From assembly GCA_026000155.1 (NCBI GenBank), contig BNYG01000001.1, positions 62,001 through 126,000 of the forward strand: a DNA stretch of 64,000 nucleotides, read 5' to 3'. Below are positions 28,390 through 37,354 of the stretch, piece after piece. The first letter of the stretch is position 1, and every line of letters starts with the position of its first letter. Source of the DNA: Bacteroidia bacterium. GTDB lineage: Bacteria; Bacteroidota; Bacteroidia; Bacteroidales; Azobacteroidaceae. A program made the position numbers and the translations under genes. The notes beneath the pieces are model-generated. The model worked only from the letters and a program-made list of their open reading frames with translations. It did not search any database and was not told the DNA's origin.

Positions 28390-29490
28390 ATGAAGAAAAA
28401 CATCCTTTTTCTTGCTTGTACACTGGCGCTCTTTGCCTCTTGTATTAAGGAAGAATCCTTGAATCCCGAAGCGGATATACTCGCTTTTTCTTTTACCGAG
28501 GGTTCTTTAAGAGCCAAAAAAGCGGAAATCGGCAATGATTATATCGTTGTTTATCCCAAGAAAAATGTCAATTTAAGAGATTCGGCCATCACGCAGATTG
28601 AATTGTCGGAAGGGGCTGTGTATCAAAAAATAGAAAATCCTTCGCTGAATGATACGCTTTTTTTCATTGAGGTAACTTCGCAAAGCAAGGAATATGTGAA
28701 GCGATATTCGGTGGTGGAAAGTTATTTTCCATCGGTTTTTGATTTTGAAAATTGGGTCAAACCGGCTACCGGCTTTTTGTACGAAAATCCCAAAGAAGGT
28801 TCGTTGCAATGGTTTTCGAGCAATAACGGTGCGGCGATAGCATGGAATCGTCCGTCCAAACCGGCGGATGAATACCTGATTCGGAAAACAAACCGGACGG
28901 TTTCCGGTAATACGGCAGTCGAGTTACGAACGATGGAAGGTCCCGGAAATATTATGGGATTGCTCAACATCCCCTGCCTTTCAGGTTCCTTGTATCTGGG
29001 TGGATTCGACGCTCTGACCGGCTTGTCCAATCCCTTGCATTCGACTCGTTTCGGCGTTCCGTTCAACGATGGAAAGCCGGTTAAATTGACCGGATATTAT
29101 ATTTACAAGGATGGAGCAGGCGATTATATCGAGCCGGATGGTAAATTAAGCGCCAAGAAAGATACTTGTTCGATTTATGCCGTATTGTTTAAAACCGACG
29201 CTAATGTGCAATTTTTATACGGAGATAATATTGCGACATCGCCGAATGTGATTGCCCGTGCGGAAATCAAACCGGAAGACATCCAACAAGTGGACGATTT
29301 CACCTATTTTGAAATTGATTTTGATTATGATTCCTACAATGTTCCTTTTTCCTGGAAAGAATTGGATAAGGATGAATACAAGATAACGATTGTTTTTGCT
29401 TCCAGTCATCGCGGGCAATATTATGAAGGGCGTCCCGGAAACACCTTGATTGTGGATAACGTGGAGTTGGTTTATGAGGTGGAAAACTAA
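28390..29490 (+). CDS. PCMD domain lipoprotein
   Basis: A 366-aa exported lipoprotein (lipobox LFASC). After an N-terminal immunoglobulin-like strand region (about 20-115) comes a PCMD (putative carbohydrate metabolism) jelly-roll domain: FDFENWVKP, RKTNRTVSGNTAVELRT, KLTGYYIYKDGAGDY and IDFDYDSYN with the C-terminal LIVDNVELVYE. Such proteins are surface exposed and may bind glycans. A -7 box TATATTTG is at 28352-28359. A beta-barrel outer membrane protein follows 33 bp later. Confidence 0.8.
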   Translation: MKKNILFLACTLALFASCIKEESLNPEADILAFSFTEGSLRAKKAEIGNDYIVVYPKKNVNLRDSAITQIELSEGAVYQKIENPSLNDTLFFIEVTSQSKEYVKRYSVVESYFPSVFDFENWVKPATGFLYENPKEGSLQWFSSNNGAAIAWNRPSKPADEYLIRKTNRTVSGNTAVELRTMEGPGNIMGLLNIPCLSGSLYLGGFDALTGLSNPLHSTRFGVPFNDGKPVKLTGYYIYKDGAGDYIEPDGKLSAKKDTCSIYAVLFKTDANVQFLYGDNIATSPNVIARAEIKPEDIQQVDDFTYFEIDFDYDSYNVPFSWKELDKDEYKITIVFASSHRGQYYEGRPGNTLIVDNVELVYEVEN

Positions 29491-29523
29491 GAGTTAAGAG
29501 TTAAGAACTAAGAGTTAAGAGGG
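29489..29523 (+). repeat. short tandem AAGAGTT repeat
   Basis: Four near-identical units of AAGAGTTAAG or its variant fill the 33-bp gap between the PCMD gene and the outer membrane protein gene. They contain purine-rich stretches (AAGAGGG) that could serve as the ribosome binding site of the next gene and whose copy number could vary. Confidence 0.6.
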
Positions 29524-30270
29524 ATGAAAAAGATAATTATATTGATTTTTATTGGATTGAATTTGTTTCCTGTGGCGGGGAATGCGCAGGAATCGTGGGA
29601 ATATAAGATTCAGGTGGGTTATCATTTGGGAGGAAGTTCTCCGTTGCCTCTGCCGGCTGAAATCCGGGCGATAGAAAAATATTCTCCGGAAGTATTTGCC
29701 CCTCATGTTGCCTTGGAAGTCACTCGTTGGTTCAACGAAAAATGGGGAATCGCCGCGCAAGTGGCTTTGGACGGCAAAGGATTTACTGTTCGCGACCGGG
29801 TAAAAAGCCTGTACACCGAGATAGAAATTGATGGAAATCCCGACCCTCAAACCGGTAATTTTACCGGAAAAAATACGACTGAGGTACACAACAGCTATTT
29901 TACTGTTCCGGTTACGGCGGCCTACCGGTCTTCCGACCGGTGGCTGACTCAATTGGGCGTTTATGCCGCTTATCTTTACAATCCGCATTTCAGCGGGACG
30001 GCTTCCGACGGATATATTCGCCGGGAAAGTCCCATCGGTGAAAAAATAGAGGTGCCGCACGCTTCTTTCGACTTTTCAAAAGAACAAAACCGCTTCGATT
30101 ACGGTTTTGTGTTGGCTGAAGAATGGAATTTCCATGGAAAATTTGCTTTAAGAGGACAATTAAACTGGGGAATACGCTCCCTGTTTCCCGCTGATTTTAC
30201 CGGAATGGCATTCAACATGTACAATATTTACGGCATGATTGGAATCAGCTACCGGATTTCGGAAAAATAA
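29524..30270 (+). CDS. outer membrane beta-barrel protein (PorT-like)
   Basis: A 248-aa outer membrane protein with signal peptide (to about GNAQ, residue 22) and amphipathic strands typical of the OMP_b-brl_2/PorT-like fold: YKIQVGYHLGG, FAPHVALEVTRWFNEKWGIAAQ, FTVPVTAAYR, and an aromatic C-terminal strand YGMIGISYRIS. Its partner genes upstream are lipoproteins, so the three may form an envelope complex. Confidence 0.75.
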   Translation: MKKIIILIFIGLNLFPVAGNAQESWEYKIQVGYHLGGSSPLPLPAEIRAIEKYSPEVFAPHVALEVTRWFNEKWGIAAQVALDGKGFTVRDRVKSLYTEIEIDGNPDPQTGNFTGKNTTEVHNSYFTVPVTAAYRSSDRWLTQLGVYAAYLYNPHFSGTASDGYIRRESPIGEKIEVPHASFDFSKEQNRFDYGFVLAEEWNFHGKFALRGQLNWGIRSLFPADFTGMAFNMYNIYGMIGISYRISEK

Positions 30271-30286
30271 ACAGAAAGCCTGCCGT

Positions 30287-30898
30287 TCAATTATCTATAT
30301 AATACCGGCTGCTTGCATCTTTTTCAATCGCTACAGTCTCTATCTCACCCCAAAAGTAAAGCTCCGTTTTATTCCGCAACCGGGCAGAAAACTCAGCAAT
30401 ATTACCCTGACCCAGTCGAACGTGAGCGCTATCAGCCTGAATAGCTATTTTATTCACATTTACGTCTTGAAAATAAACAGCCGAACGGTTTGCATCTACG
30501 AGAAGGGAGTCTGATTGTAGTCCATTTAATTGAAGATGACAGTTTTCTTCTGCAACGATAGATGATAAATGACTGCTATTCAAAACGATATTAAAAACAT
30601 CTTCTTTCTGTACAATAAAAAGCGTATCTCCGCTGATGCGGCACGGATTTTCCGGCTTGATTTTATTTTTTGGATAAACAAAATTTATGCGGATACTATC
30701 ACTCTGGTTAACAGTTAAATGAATATTTGATTCTACTACAATTACAGAAAAATCCGCCAAATCGGAAGAGGTTTGATCAACTTCCATTATTCCAGGATAA
30801 GCATCTCCCTTATGGCCTCTCGCGGCAATAAATAAAAATAGCATGCTTCCAAAAATAAATACAAAAAAGGCAGTGACGATATAATTACTTGTTTTCAT
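30287..30898 (-). CDS. DUF2807-like (GIN-type beta-helix) anchored protein
   Basis: A 203-aa protein with an N-terminal membrane anchor (NYIVTAFFVFIFGSMLFLFIAA) and an exported region of regular strands (VIVVESNIHLTVNQSDSIRINF, LQLNGLQSDSLLVDANRSAVYFQDV, KIAIQADSAHVRLGQG) typical of a right-handed beta-helix in the GIN/DUF2807 adhesin-head family. Function unknown. It faces away from the duplicated addB 3' end at 30923. Confidence 0.55.
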   Translation of the reverse strand: MKTSNYIVTAFFVFIFGSMLFLFIAARGHKGDAYPGIMEVDQTSSDLADFSVIVVESNIHLTVNQSDSIRINFVYPKNKIKPENPCRISGDTLFIVQKEDVFNIVLNSSHLSSIVAEENCHLQLNGLQSDSLLVDANRSAVYFQDVNVNKIAIQADSAHVRLGQGNIAEFSARLRNKTELYFWGEIETVAIEKDASSRYYIDN

Positions 30899-30922
30899 GT
30901 GTGTTATTTTTTATTACACCTA

Positions 30923-30963
30923 TTACACATTTCGCGAAAATCACAATATTCGCAAGTTTTAGT
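30923..30963. repeat. 41-bp direct repeat, distal copy
   Basis: This segment equals the 3' end of the AddB-like gene (31873-31913) except for two changes, both synonymous in the addB frame. Read on the minus strand it encodes TKTCEYCDFREMCN. It lies downstream of the BRO gene, so that gene is bracketed by the two copies like an element integrated at a gene 3' end. Confidence 0.8.
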
Positions 30964-30977
30964 CGTCTTCAATATTT

Positions 30978-31811
30978 TTATAAATCTGTATCTTCAATAG
31001 ATAAAATATGCTTTGCATTGAGCGGACTAACCACCTTCTTTCCTGTTTCAGCTTCCAACTTCAAACGTGCTTCTTTGGCTATGTTTGCGCCGCGCCGGGC
31101 AATATCTTCATGGTCGGAAAAGTGTTCGGGAGTGGAGACTTCTGATATTTCTTTGGTGGATAATTCGGCAAGCATATTGATTACCAATTCTTTATTGGTC
31201 ATATTATCACGGAGGTTCTCTTTTTTCAAGCCTTTGAATTGCTTATATTCTTTGGCTGTTTTTCCAGACCATGTTTTGTAGATAATATCGGTCAACGAGG
31301 CAAACTGAACACCTTCCTGCAAGCCGTGTTTTTTCCATTCGTCTGTTAAATCTTTACGAATTTCGATGCTTTTCAAGCGTTGATTAATCCAATGATCGGA
31401 ATACCCCAACCGTTTATAATCGGTCATTGCTTGCTCAATAGATAATTCAGGGTCTTGCAATTGGTCTATTCGTTCCTTGGCGATTTGTGCCAGCCATTGT
31501 TTAAACGGTTCGGCTTTTGGCGAGGGAACAGACTGTATCAGTCGGAAGATTTGTTCTGTATTAGCGACATCAGTTTTATAGAATTTACCATCTTCTGATG
31601 GCATTTTCAGTTGTCCCAAATTTTGGGACAACTCACTTCCTTCTTCTTTTAATTTAGTTTTTAACGCATTCCAATACTTTCGGGGACGGGGGCTATCTGT
31701 CAGTACAGCCACTACATCAACAACCGAAAAATACCACTCTTCTTCGTCCATGTTCCACATTGTACGAATTTTTTTGTCCTCAAAAATTTTAATTGCTTGT
31801 TGCTTGTTCAT
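30978..31811 (-). CDS. BRO-N domain protein (phage antirepressor type)
   Basis: A 277-aa protein with an N-terminal Bro-N domain (residues about 5-100: KIFEDKKIRTMWNMDEEEWY, VVDVVAVLTDSPRPRKYWN) as found in phage and mobile-element antirepressors, and a C-terminal helical region (from AMTDYKRLGYSDHWINQRL onward) common to this Bacteroidota family. Internal FFxFSVVDVV-type strand and TEQIFRLIQSVPS belong to the domain core. It is likely DNA binding. Its position between 41-bp direct repeats suggests acquisition as a small insert at the 3' end of the AddB-like gene. Confidence 0.8.
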   Translation of the reverse strand: MNKQQAIKIFEDKKIRTMWNMDEEEWYFSVVDVVAVLTDSPRPRKYWNALKTKLKEEGSELSQNLGQLKMPSEDGKFYKTDVANTEQIFRLIQSVPSPKAEPFKQWLAQIAKERIDQLQDPELSIEQAMTDYKRLGYSDHWINQRLKSIEIRKDLTDEWKKHGLQEGVQFASLTDIIYKTWSGKTAKEYKQFKGLKKENLRDNMTNKELVINMLAELSTKEISEVSTPEHFSDHEDIARRGANIAKEARLKLEAETGKKVVSPLNAKHILSIEDTDL

Positions 31812-31865
31812 AATTTATGGTTTTAAAATTTCTCAAAGATAAGTATTTTTTTTAAAAGATTTTCA

Positions 31866-34751
31866 TTATCGGTTACACATTTCGCGAAAATCGCAGTATT
31901 CGCAAGTTTTAGTAATGTGGGTTTGTTGAAAAGGTATATCAGAATCAAACAGTTCATTGATTTTTTCCAACAATAAATACTTGAAATCCGGGTTCAAAGT
32001 CCGGAAATCTTCTACTGCCTCTTTATTATACACGACCACCGGCGAATAACCGGCCTTTGCCGCCTGCTGTATATAAAGCAATTCCGGAACTACCGGCTTG
32101 TCGAACGCTTCCTGTTGAAGCAGCGCCGAAGCATAGACAAACGTTTGGAAAATATGTGCCGCCCGGTCGTTCTTCTGCTCAAAAAGTTCTTCCAGCGACT
32201 TGCAATCTTTGGCTTTTCCTCCCGTTTTATAATCGAGAATATAGTATTTTCCGTCTTTTTCTTCCAAACGGTCAATTACCCCACCGATATTCAAACGGAT
32301 GTTCCGTTCGTCCAAAGCGAAAACGCTGCTCACTTTCCATTCCAAACCGTGAATCGTGAACGGAGTCCGTTGCCGGTCGAAGCGGATTAAACGTTCCAGC
32401 ATTTTACAAATCACATGGAAATTGATTAACTGCTCTCCGTTGAAATCTTCCTCCACCACCTTGCGTCCTTTGAAATATTCCTCTTCAAACGCCCGCAGCA
32501 CCAGGTTCCGGACTTTGTGCGGATACTCCAGATAGTCATCAAAATCTTCCGGGCTAAGGGCAAAAGACGAAAGGCTAAATTCGCCCTTCGCCCTTCGCCC
32601 TTCACCGATTTCCCGATAAAGCAATTCCGCCGCGCGGTGAAAGATGGAGCCGAAGACCGAATTATCCAATTCATCGGCTAATTCTTCTTTGTTTCGTAAT
32701 CCTTTGATGTATTCCAAATAGAATTTGTAACTGCAACTGATATATGAATTCAGCGCCGTAGGGGATAAACGGTAAGCATCGGGATTGGTATTTAAATCGT
32801 ACTGGTTTTTCAACGTTTCCAACAAAACCGCGTCTTTCTCTACCCGGATGGGTTCCGATTGCCAGGGCTGGATACCCGATTGCAGCGAGAACCGTTCAAT
32901 CTTATTTTTCAAGGCCGGGTCAATCAACAATTGCAACAGGAAACGGCTCATTTCCGCTTTTCCGGTTTGCGTTTTGTCCGTATTATAAACCAGGGTAATT
33001 TTTTCCGCTCGTTGAATTAAACGGTAAAAATAATAGGCATAAATCGAATCCTGGTGGTCAATGGTGCTCAGCCCGAAATGAACGCGAAGAAATTGTGGAA
33101 TAAACGTATTTTCATTCGTGCTTCCCGGCATAAATCCTTCATTGACATTCAACAGCAACAGGTTTTTGAAATCCAACCCGCGGGTTTCCAAGACTCCCAT
33201 CACCTGCAAACCTTTGACCGGTTCGCCGTGGAAAGGAATTTGCACCGTGGACAACAATTTCCGCATCAAACGGAGAAAAGTCGGTTTCTCGATTTTCAGG
33301 TTTTCCGTAGCCAGCAATCCATGCAAACGGCTGACGACCTGGTAAGCCCGGAAAATGGATTCCTGATAAAGCCCGGCGTAAGTATCAGCACTCTCGTTCT
33401 CATAAAACCGTCCTACTTTTTGAATGATTTCCGACAAGTATTGCGCCAAACTCAAGCTATCCGGAGCGTATGAAAACAGCAGGGTATCGCGCAGTTGTTC
33501 CAAGCGCGGGAAGAAAATATTGTTTTTGATCAATTCCTTTTCTACTTCTCCCGCTTCCGAAAAAATAATGGAAGTATAAGGATGCCTCAAAACCGGCAAG
33601 ACATAGCGGTACCAAAAAGACCGGTCTGCCGGACGGTAGCCTTTGGTTTGCATTTCAGTCAGCACCTGCAAAAAAGAGCTGATGGCCGTTTGCGTAATCG
33701 GAAATCCCATGGTGATGTTGACATTTTCCACTTTTTCGGGAGGAACGGCATGCATCACCACCGGTAAAATCGCTTCGTTGCACAAGACAATGGCGGAATC
33801 GGGTTGGGTAAAAGAAGGCTCTTTTTGCAGCGAATCAATCCAGGGCGAAACTACTGCCGACTGTCCGCTTTCGGAAGGAGAAGCCAAAAAAGTAATTTTC
33901 TTTTCCGTATGCCCGAATACATCAAATAACGAAGCATCCAAAGCCGAACCGAATCGACTGATATTCTGCTGTATAAACCGTCCCGCTTCGGTTTTCAGGT
34001 AATAAGCATCGTAATCCCAGTAAAAAGAAGCTTTCGGTTTCAGTTGACTGAACAGGCGTTCTTCGCATTTGCTCAAGACATTGAAACCGACAAAAGCATA
34101 ATGCTTGCCGGGGAAAACAGTCGCCTCGTCTTCGATTACCGACCGCATCAACAGGCCGGGATAAGCGATGTTTTTTTCCAATAATTTTTCTTTCAACGAG
34201 AAATAAACTTCGCCCAACAGGCTCCAAATATTCCAGAAAGCGGTTTTTAAAACGCTTTCCCCTTGAAATACGTGTTTGAAACGGTTCAAAGCTTCTATCT
34301 GTCCGGCAGATAAATACGAAAAATCGTCCTGCAAGGCATCCAAATCCTGCAAATTGCGAAACAAAGCCGGAACGTGAACTAAATTCTTATCCACATCGTC
34401 GAAATCGTTCAAGAGGATTTCGCCAAAAAAGAAAAATTCGTCCAAAGTTTCCGTGGAAGGAACGGACGTATGGGCATTATAGACTTGAATATAAATTTCG
34501 TAGAGTTCGGCGATTAATTGGATGCTGTCTCCTTGCCGCAGGGAAGAAGCGCCGGCAAACAAACTTTCAATCGACCGGTACTGAGGCGCCCACAAAGGCG
34601 TTTGCGCTTGTTGGTACAAATACTGATTAAAAAACAAACTCGCCCGGACACCGGGGAAAACCACGACAACATCCGATAAGTCCGTACCGAAACGGGAAAT
34701 TAAATCCTTGGCAACCAGACTGAGAAACGGCTCGGGAAATTGAGTACTCAT
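31866..34751 (-). CDS. AddB-like PD-(D/E)XK nuclease family protein
   Basis: A 961-aa protein combining an inactive helicase-like N-terminal part (PGVRASLFFNQYL; MGVLETRGLDFKNLLLLNVNEGFMPG) and a C-terminal PD-(D/E)XK nuclease (LNIGGVIDRLEEKDGKYYILDYKTGGK, Asp840 and Lys842). Cysteines in YISCSYKFY and in CEYCDFREMC (950, 953, 959) match the iron-sulfur staple of AddB-type nucleases. It probably acts in double-strand break resection. The partner AddA gene is not adjacent. The last 15 codons are duplicated beyond the BRO gene. Confidence 0.85.
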   Translation of the reverse strand: MSTQFPEPFLSLVAKDLISRFGTDLSDVVVVFPGVRASLFFNQYLYQQAQTPLWAPQYRSIESLFAGASSLRQGDSIQLIAELYEIYIQVYNAHTSVPSTETLDEFFFFGEILLNDFDDVDKNLVHVPALFRNLQDLDALQDDFSYLSAGQIEALNRFKHVFQGESVLKTAFWNIWSLLGEVYFSLKEKLLEKNIAYPGLLMRSVIEDEATVFPGKHYAFVGFNVLSKCEERLFSQLKPKASFYWDYDAYYLKTEAGRFIQQNISRFGSALDASLFDVFGHTEKKITFLASPSESGQSAVVSPWIDSLQKEPSFTQPDSAIVLCNEAILPVVMHAVPPEKVENVNITMGFPITQTAISSFLQVLTEMQTKGYRPADRSFWYRYVLPVLRHPYTSIIFSEAGEVEKELIKNNIFFPRLEQLRDTLLFSYAPDSLSLAQYLSEIIQKVGRFYENESADTYAGLYQESIFRAYQVVSRLHGLLATENLKIEKPTFLRLMRKLLSTVQIPFHGEPVKGLQVMGVLETRGLDFKNLLLLNVNEGFMPGSTNENTFIPQFLRVHFGLSTIDHQDSIYAYYFYRLIQRAEKITLVYNTDKTQTGKAEMSRFLLQLLIDPALKNKIERFSLQSGIQPWQSEPIRVEKDAVLLETLKNQYDLNTNPDAYRLSPTALNSYISCSYKFYLEYIKGLRNKEELADELDNSVFGSIFHRAAELLYREIGEGRRAKGEFSLSSFALSPEDFDDYLEYPHKVRNLVLRAFEEEYFKGRKVVEEDFNGEQLINFHVICKMLERLIRFDRQRTPFTIHGLEWKVSSVFALDERNIRLNIGGVIDRLEEKDGKYYILDYKTGGKAKDCKSLEELFEQKNDRAAHIFQTFVYASALLQQEAFDKPVVPELLYIQQAAKAGYSPVVVYNKEAVEDFRTLNPDFKYLLLEKINELFDSDIPFQQTHITKTCEYCDFREMCNR
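31873..31913. repeat. 41-bp direct repeat, copy within AddB-like gene
   Basis: The 3' terminal codons of the AddB-like gene, encoding the last two to three cysteines of its Fe-S motif. Paired with 30923-30963 (39 of 41 identical). Confidence 0.8.
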
Positions 34752-34863
34752 AAAAACCGATTATTTTTGTAAAGGTATAAAATAATTTTAGAAGTTAATC
34801 CCGCAGGAACAATTTTCTTACGATTTCATTAAGGCACGATGTGAGCGTTTTTTAGTTCACGGT

Positions 34864-35126
34864 ACACGGTGCAAAGGTGCACGGAAGGCGAAAGGCAAGG
34901 CACAGAGTGCCGACATCTTTGTAGCCAGGTGCATAAGCGCCTGGTATATAGACATATCCACCAACAAACGAGCCGCGTAGCGGCGGCACCTTAACGTCGA
35001 TGTGTCGCAGCTACGCAGCTCAATGGGTGGGTATGTGCATCATTACCAGGCGCTTACGCACCTGGCTACAAAGATGTCGGCACTCTGTGCCTTGCCTTTC
35101 GCCTTTCGTGCACCTTTGCACCGTGT
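34864..35126. repeat. long inverted repeat with 83-bp arms
   Basis: Arms 34864-34946 and 35044-35126 are complementary with two mismatches; the 97-bp centre has its own short palindrome (GCCGCGTAGCGGC). The arm includes TTTGTAGCCAGGTGC. No protein is encoded. The 34752-35432 gap holds this element, the hairpin at 35163-35202, a small hairpin at 35284-35315 (arm ACCCTTCGA) and no gene. Confidence 0.9.
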
Positions 35127-35162
35127 ATCAAAAAACATTCAATTAGCCCCCGATTTGAAAAA

Positions 35163-35202
35163 AAGCGGAGTACCCTTGATGTGACCATCAAATACTCCGC
35201 TT
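35163..35202 (-). terminator. strong hairpin with T-run on minus strand
   Basis: A 10-bp perfect outer stem (AAGCGGAGTA/TACTCCGCTT) with an inner stem (TTGATG/CATCAA); on the minus strand it is followed by a run of T (complement of the A-run at 35158-35164). It is a plausible terminator for surface gene 2, 230 bp downstream of that gene, leaving room for a structured 3' region or small RNA. Confidence 0.6.
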
Positions 35203-35432
35203 AATTGTTGGCTATGTGAGAGGCTCACATCACCGTATTGGTCTTTTTGAGTCCGTTCCTTGTTTTAATCTGACGGCTATGCAACCCTTCGACCTTTATT
35301 TGTGGATCGAAGGGTCGAAAGAGTACACCGTTTAACCAATCGGGCACACAGTACCGGGACTATTCAAATAGAGTTTTTCAACTAACTCTGATTTTCCTTT
35401 GGCAAAATCGCTTTAAATGCTTGAAATCTCAA

Positions 35433-36575
35433 TCAGTTAAGATCCAGCACACAACGCACGTAATACCCCCTATCTGTGTTATACTCACCCACAAAGTTAT
35501 TATTCGCTAAGTCCATCAGCCAAGCATTCCCGTATGACGATATCACAGGACCGCTGTATGTACTACTCCAGTATCGGACAGCTTGCAGCTGCGTGAATCC
35601 CGGTACCTGAGAGGACGTTGGTCCTTGGTAAGAACCATAAGATAATAGAAAGTAATCAGCTATAGCCTCTAATTCTACAATCGATGGCAATCGCCAACCG
35701 TCGTCGCAACCTGCGTTGGCACCGACAAATTTATTTGCATCCGTATTTTGGTAAGAGGTAGAATTATAACCACTAATTGAATTCCACGTTTTTGTTGAAC
35801 CTGAGTTGCCATCCGCAGCAGCTACAAGAAGTGTGCCGGATTGAGGCTTGGGGAACTTGACGTACGAAGTGTACGCACCGGACATAAAACCGGTTCTTAC
35901 ATCTGTATTAATAACGACACTACCTGCCGGGTAAGAGGGTGCATCTCTGTTAATGGTGATGGTCTTGGTCTTACTTCCATCACCAACAGCAGTGGCTGTA
36001 ACGATAGCGCCGGTAATAGCGGCTGAGCCTGAAGCAACAGTGATCGTCACGGGTGTACCCGAAGCTACAGGATTGGACGGAGTAATGGTCACGTCCGGAT
36101 TATTACTGGTCCAGTTCACCCCTTTTTCATCGGCATTATCTGGAGCAATAGTAGCAGTACGTTGGATACTTCCTCCGGTGGCAGGGGCGGTATAAGCCGC
36201 TTCGTTGTCCAACGTTAATCCGCTAACAGGATGGGGTACTACCGGCGGTACAGCAGGGGCAGACGCAAGCGTCCACGCAGCGCCACTCCAAACATAAACT
36301 CCAGCTTCGCTCAAAGCGCCCAAACCGTCATTGTAAACGATAGTTCCCGCTGCTGCTGAACCATCGCCGCCATCGGTCAATTGAAACGGTGTGGCTCCGC
36401 TCAACGATACCACAGGCAAGCGCAAGCCTAAGTTCTTGCTGCCGGTTTGTGACAAATCCAAGACAGTACCGGGAGTAGGATCGGCGGAACTACCAATGTT
36501 TACCTGCGCATTCATACTGGCTGCACCCCAAATCAAGAGTGTCAGCATCAAAAAAATCATTTTTTTCATTTTCAT
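35433..36575 (-). CDS. surface protein 2: shared N-module and Lcl/DUF1566-type C-terminus
   Basis: A 380-aa secreted protein. Signal peptide to about MNAQ, then the family module (VNIGSSADPTPGTVLDLS, LGLRLPVVSL, GTIVYNDG, GVYVWSGAAW), one Ig-like region at about 115-210 (VNWTSNNPDVTITPSNP), and a C-terminal Lcl/DUF1566 domain with DDGWRLPSIVELEAIADYF, RYWSSTYSG and YYVRCVLDLN. The C-terminal type differs from those of surface proteins 1 and 3 while the N-module is shared. Start may be the third residue (36569), which matches the family start MKKMIFLMLTL. Confidence 0.75.
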   Translation of the reverse strand: MKMKKMIFLMLTLLIWGAASMNAQVNIGSSADPTPGTVLDLSQTGSKNLGLRLPVVSLSGATPFQLTDGGDGSAAAGTIVYNDGLGALSEAGVYVWSGAAWTLASAPAVPPVVPHPVSGLTLDNEAAYTAPATGGSIQRTATIAPDNADEKGVNWTSNNPDVTITPSNPVASGTPVTITVASGSAAITGAIVTATAVGDGSKTKTITINRDAPSYPAGSVVINTDVRTGFMSGAYTSYVKFPKPQSGTLLVAAADGNSGSTKTWNSISGYNSTSYQNTDANKFVGANAGCDDGWRLPSIVELEAIADYFLLSYGSYQGPTSSQVPGFTQLQAVRYWSSTYSGPVISSYGNAWLMDLANNNFVGEYNTDRGYYVRCVLDLN

Positions 36576-36670
36576 TTTTTTTAATTAATATATATTTACC
36601 CCAAAGGGCTGTTAATTCTTTTAAGTATCTTAAGATCTTTAAGAGCCTTAAGGCTCTATTTTAGATAACC

Positions 36671-36763
36671 GGAAAAAGGCAGGAAATCATCCCATTTCTT
36701 TAGAGAAAAAAAGAATGAAAATGATTTTATAAGTAAAAAAAACGAAACGCTCCCGCCTCTTCC
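36671..36763 (-). promoter_or_regulatory. family element upstream of surface gene 2
   Basis: Read toward the gene it contains ATCATTTTCATTC (complement of 36713-36725), the same core as in the elements before surface genes 1 and 3, between imperfect complementary flanks (GGAAAAAGGCAGGA at 36671 and TCCCGCCTCTTCC at 36751). The arm sequence itself differs from the other two. Confidence 0.45.
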
Positions 36764-36838
36764 GATTACTGTATTCTTTTGTTTTATAATATGTTAAACG
36801 AAAAATAACATATTATTTATGCTTAATAATTTAAATGT

Positions 36839-37147
36839 CAAGTCACTTCTTAAGTGACAGTAAAGTTTTGTCAATTTGCTTACAAAATATTGAATTCAGG
36901 GTAAAAGCATACCACAAGAGAAAGGTAAAACAGGATACAGGTTTGTTGTAATGAGGGTTTTTAAAGAATAAGAAAATAACAATAATATCATCAACTGATG
37001 ACAAAGTCGTTGAAATTTTATATTTCAAAAGTCTTGGTTTCAACAAAGCTGTATCCTGTTCGCTTAAAATATTTAAAACTTAAAAAGGCGGAGATAAGCA
37101 TTTTAATGACAATTTGGCAAAAAAAAATGTCACTTAAGAAGTGACAG
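36839..37147. mobile_element. MITE-like palindromic element
   Basis: About 309 bp bounded by oppositely oriented 17-bp palindromes (GTCACTTCTTAAGTGAC at 36842-36858 and its complement at 37129-37145), with weaker terminal similarity further in, and an internal inverted pair at 36931-36948 and 37041-37058 (17 of 18). No transposase is encoded; the 67-aa frame inside looks spurious. This is the layout of a non-autonomous element. The remaining gap to 37319 shows nothing. Confidence 0.6.
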
Positions 37148-37319
37148 CATTTTTCGGACTAAATTTTAACGATGCAAAGGTACGCAATTTTTTTCAATTA
37201 ACCTATTTTTTTAACCTATTTTTTGGAAATTTTAACGTTTCGTGAGTTCCAAATTTAAAACATTAAAAACTTGGATATTTTTTTTCGATGCGTAATAATG
37301 GGACTCCTGTTCATTTCTC

Positions 37320-37350
37320 TTGGTTGGGTTGTTTTTTCTTTGTAATTTTG
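37320..37350 (+). promoter_or_regulatory. promoter of LOG gene (leaderless)
   Basis: TTG at 37320-37322, 20-nt spacer, -7 box TAATTTTG at 37343-37350. The ATG follows 4 nt later, so the mRNA most likely starts at the start codon. Confidence 0.7.
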
Positions 37351-37354
37351 CGCC

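Noticed and set aside
36843..37046. 67-aa frame inside the MITE-like element
   Set aside because: Low-complexity hydrophobic translation of a palindromic element, no start signal and no family resemblance.
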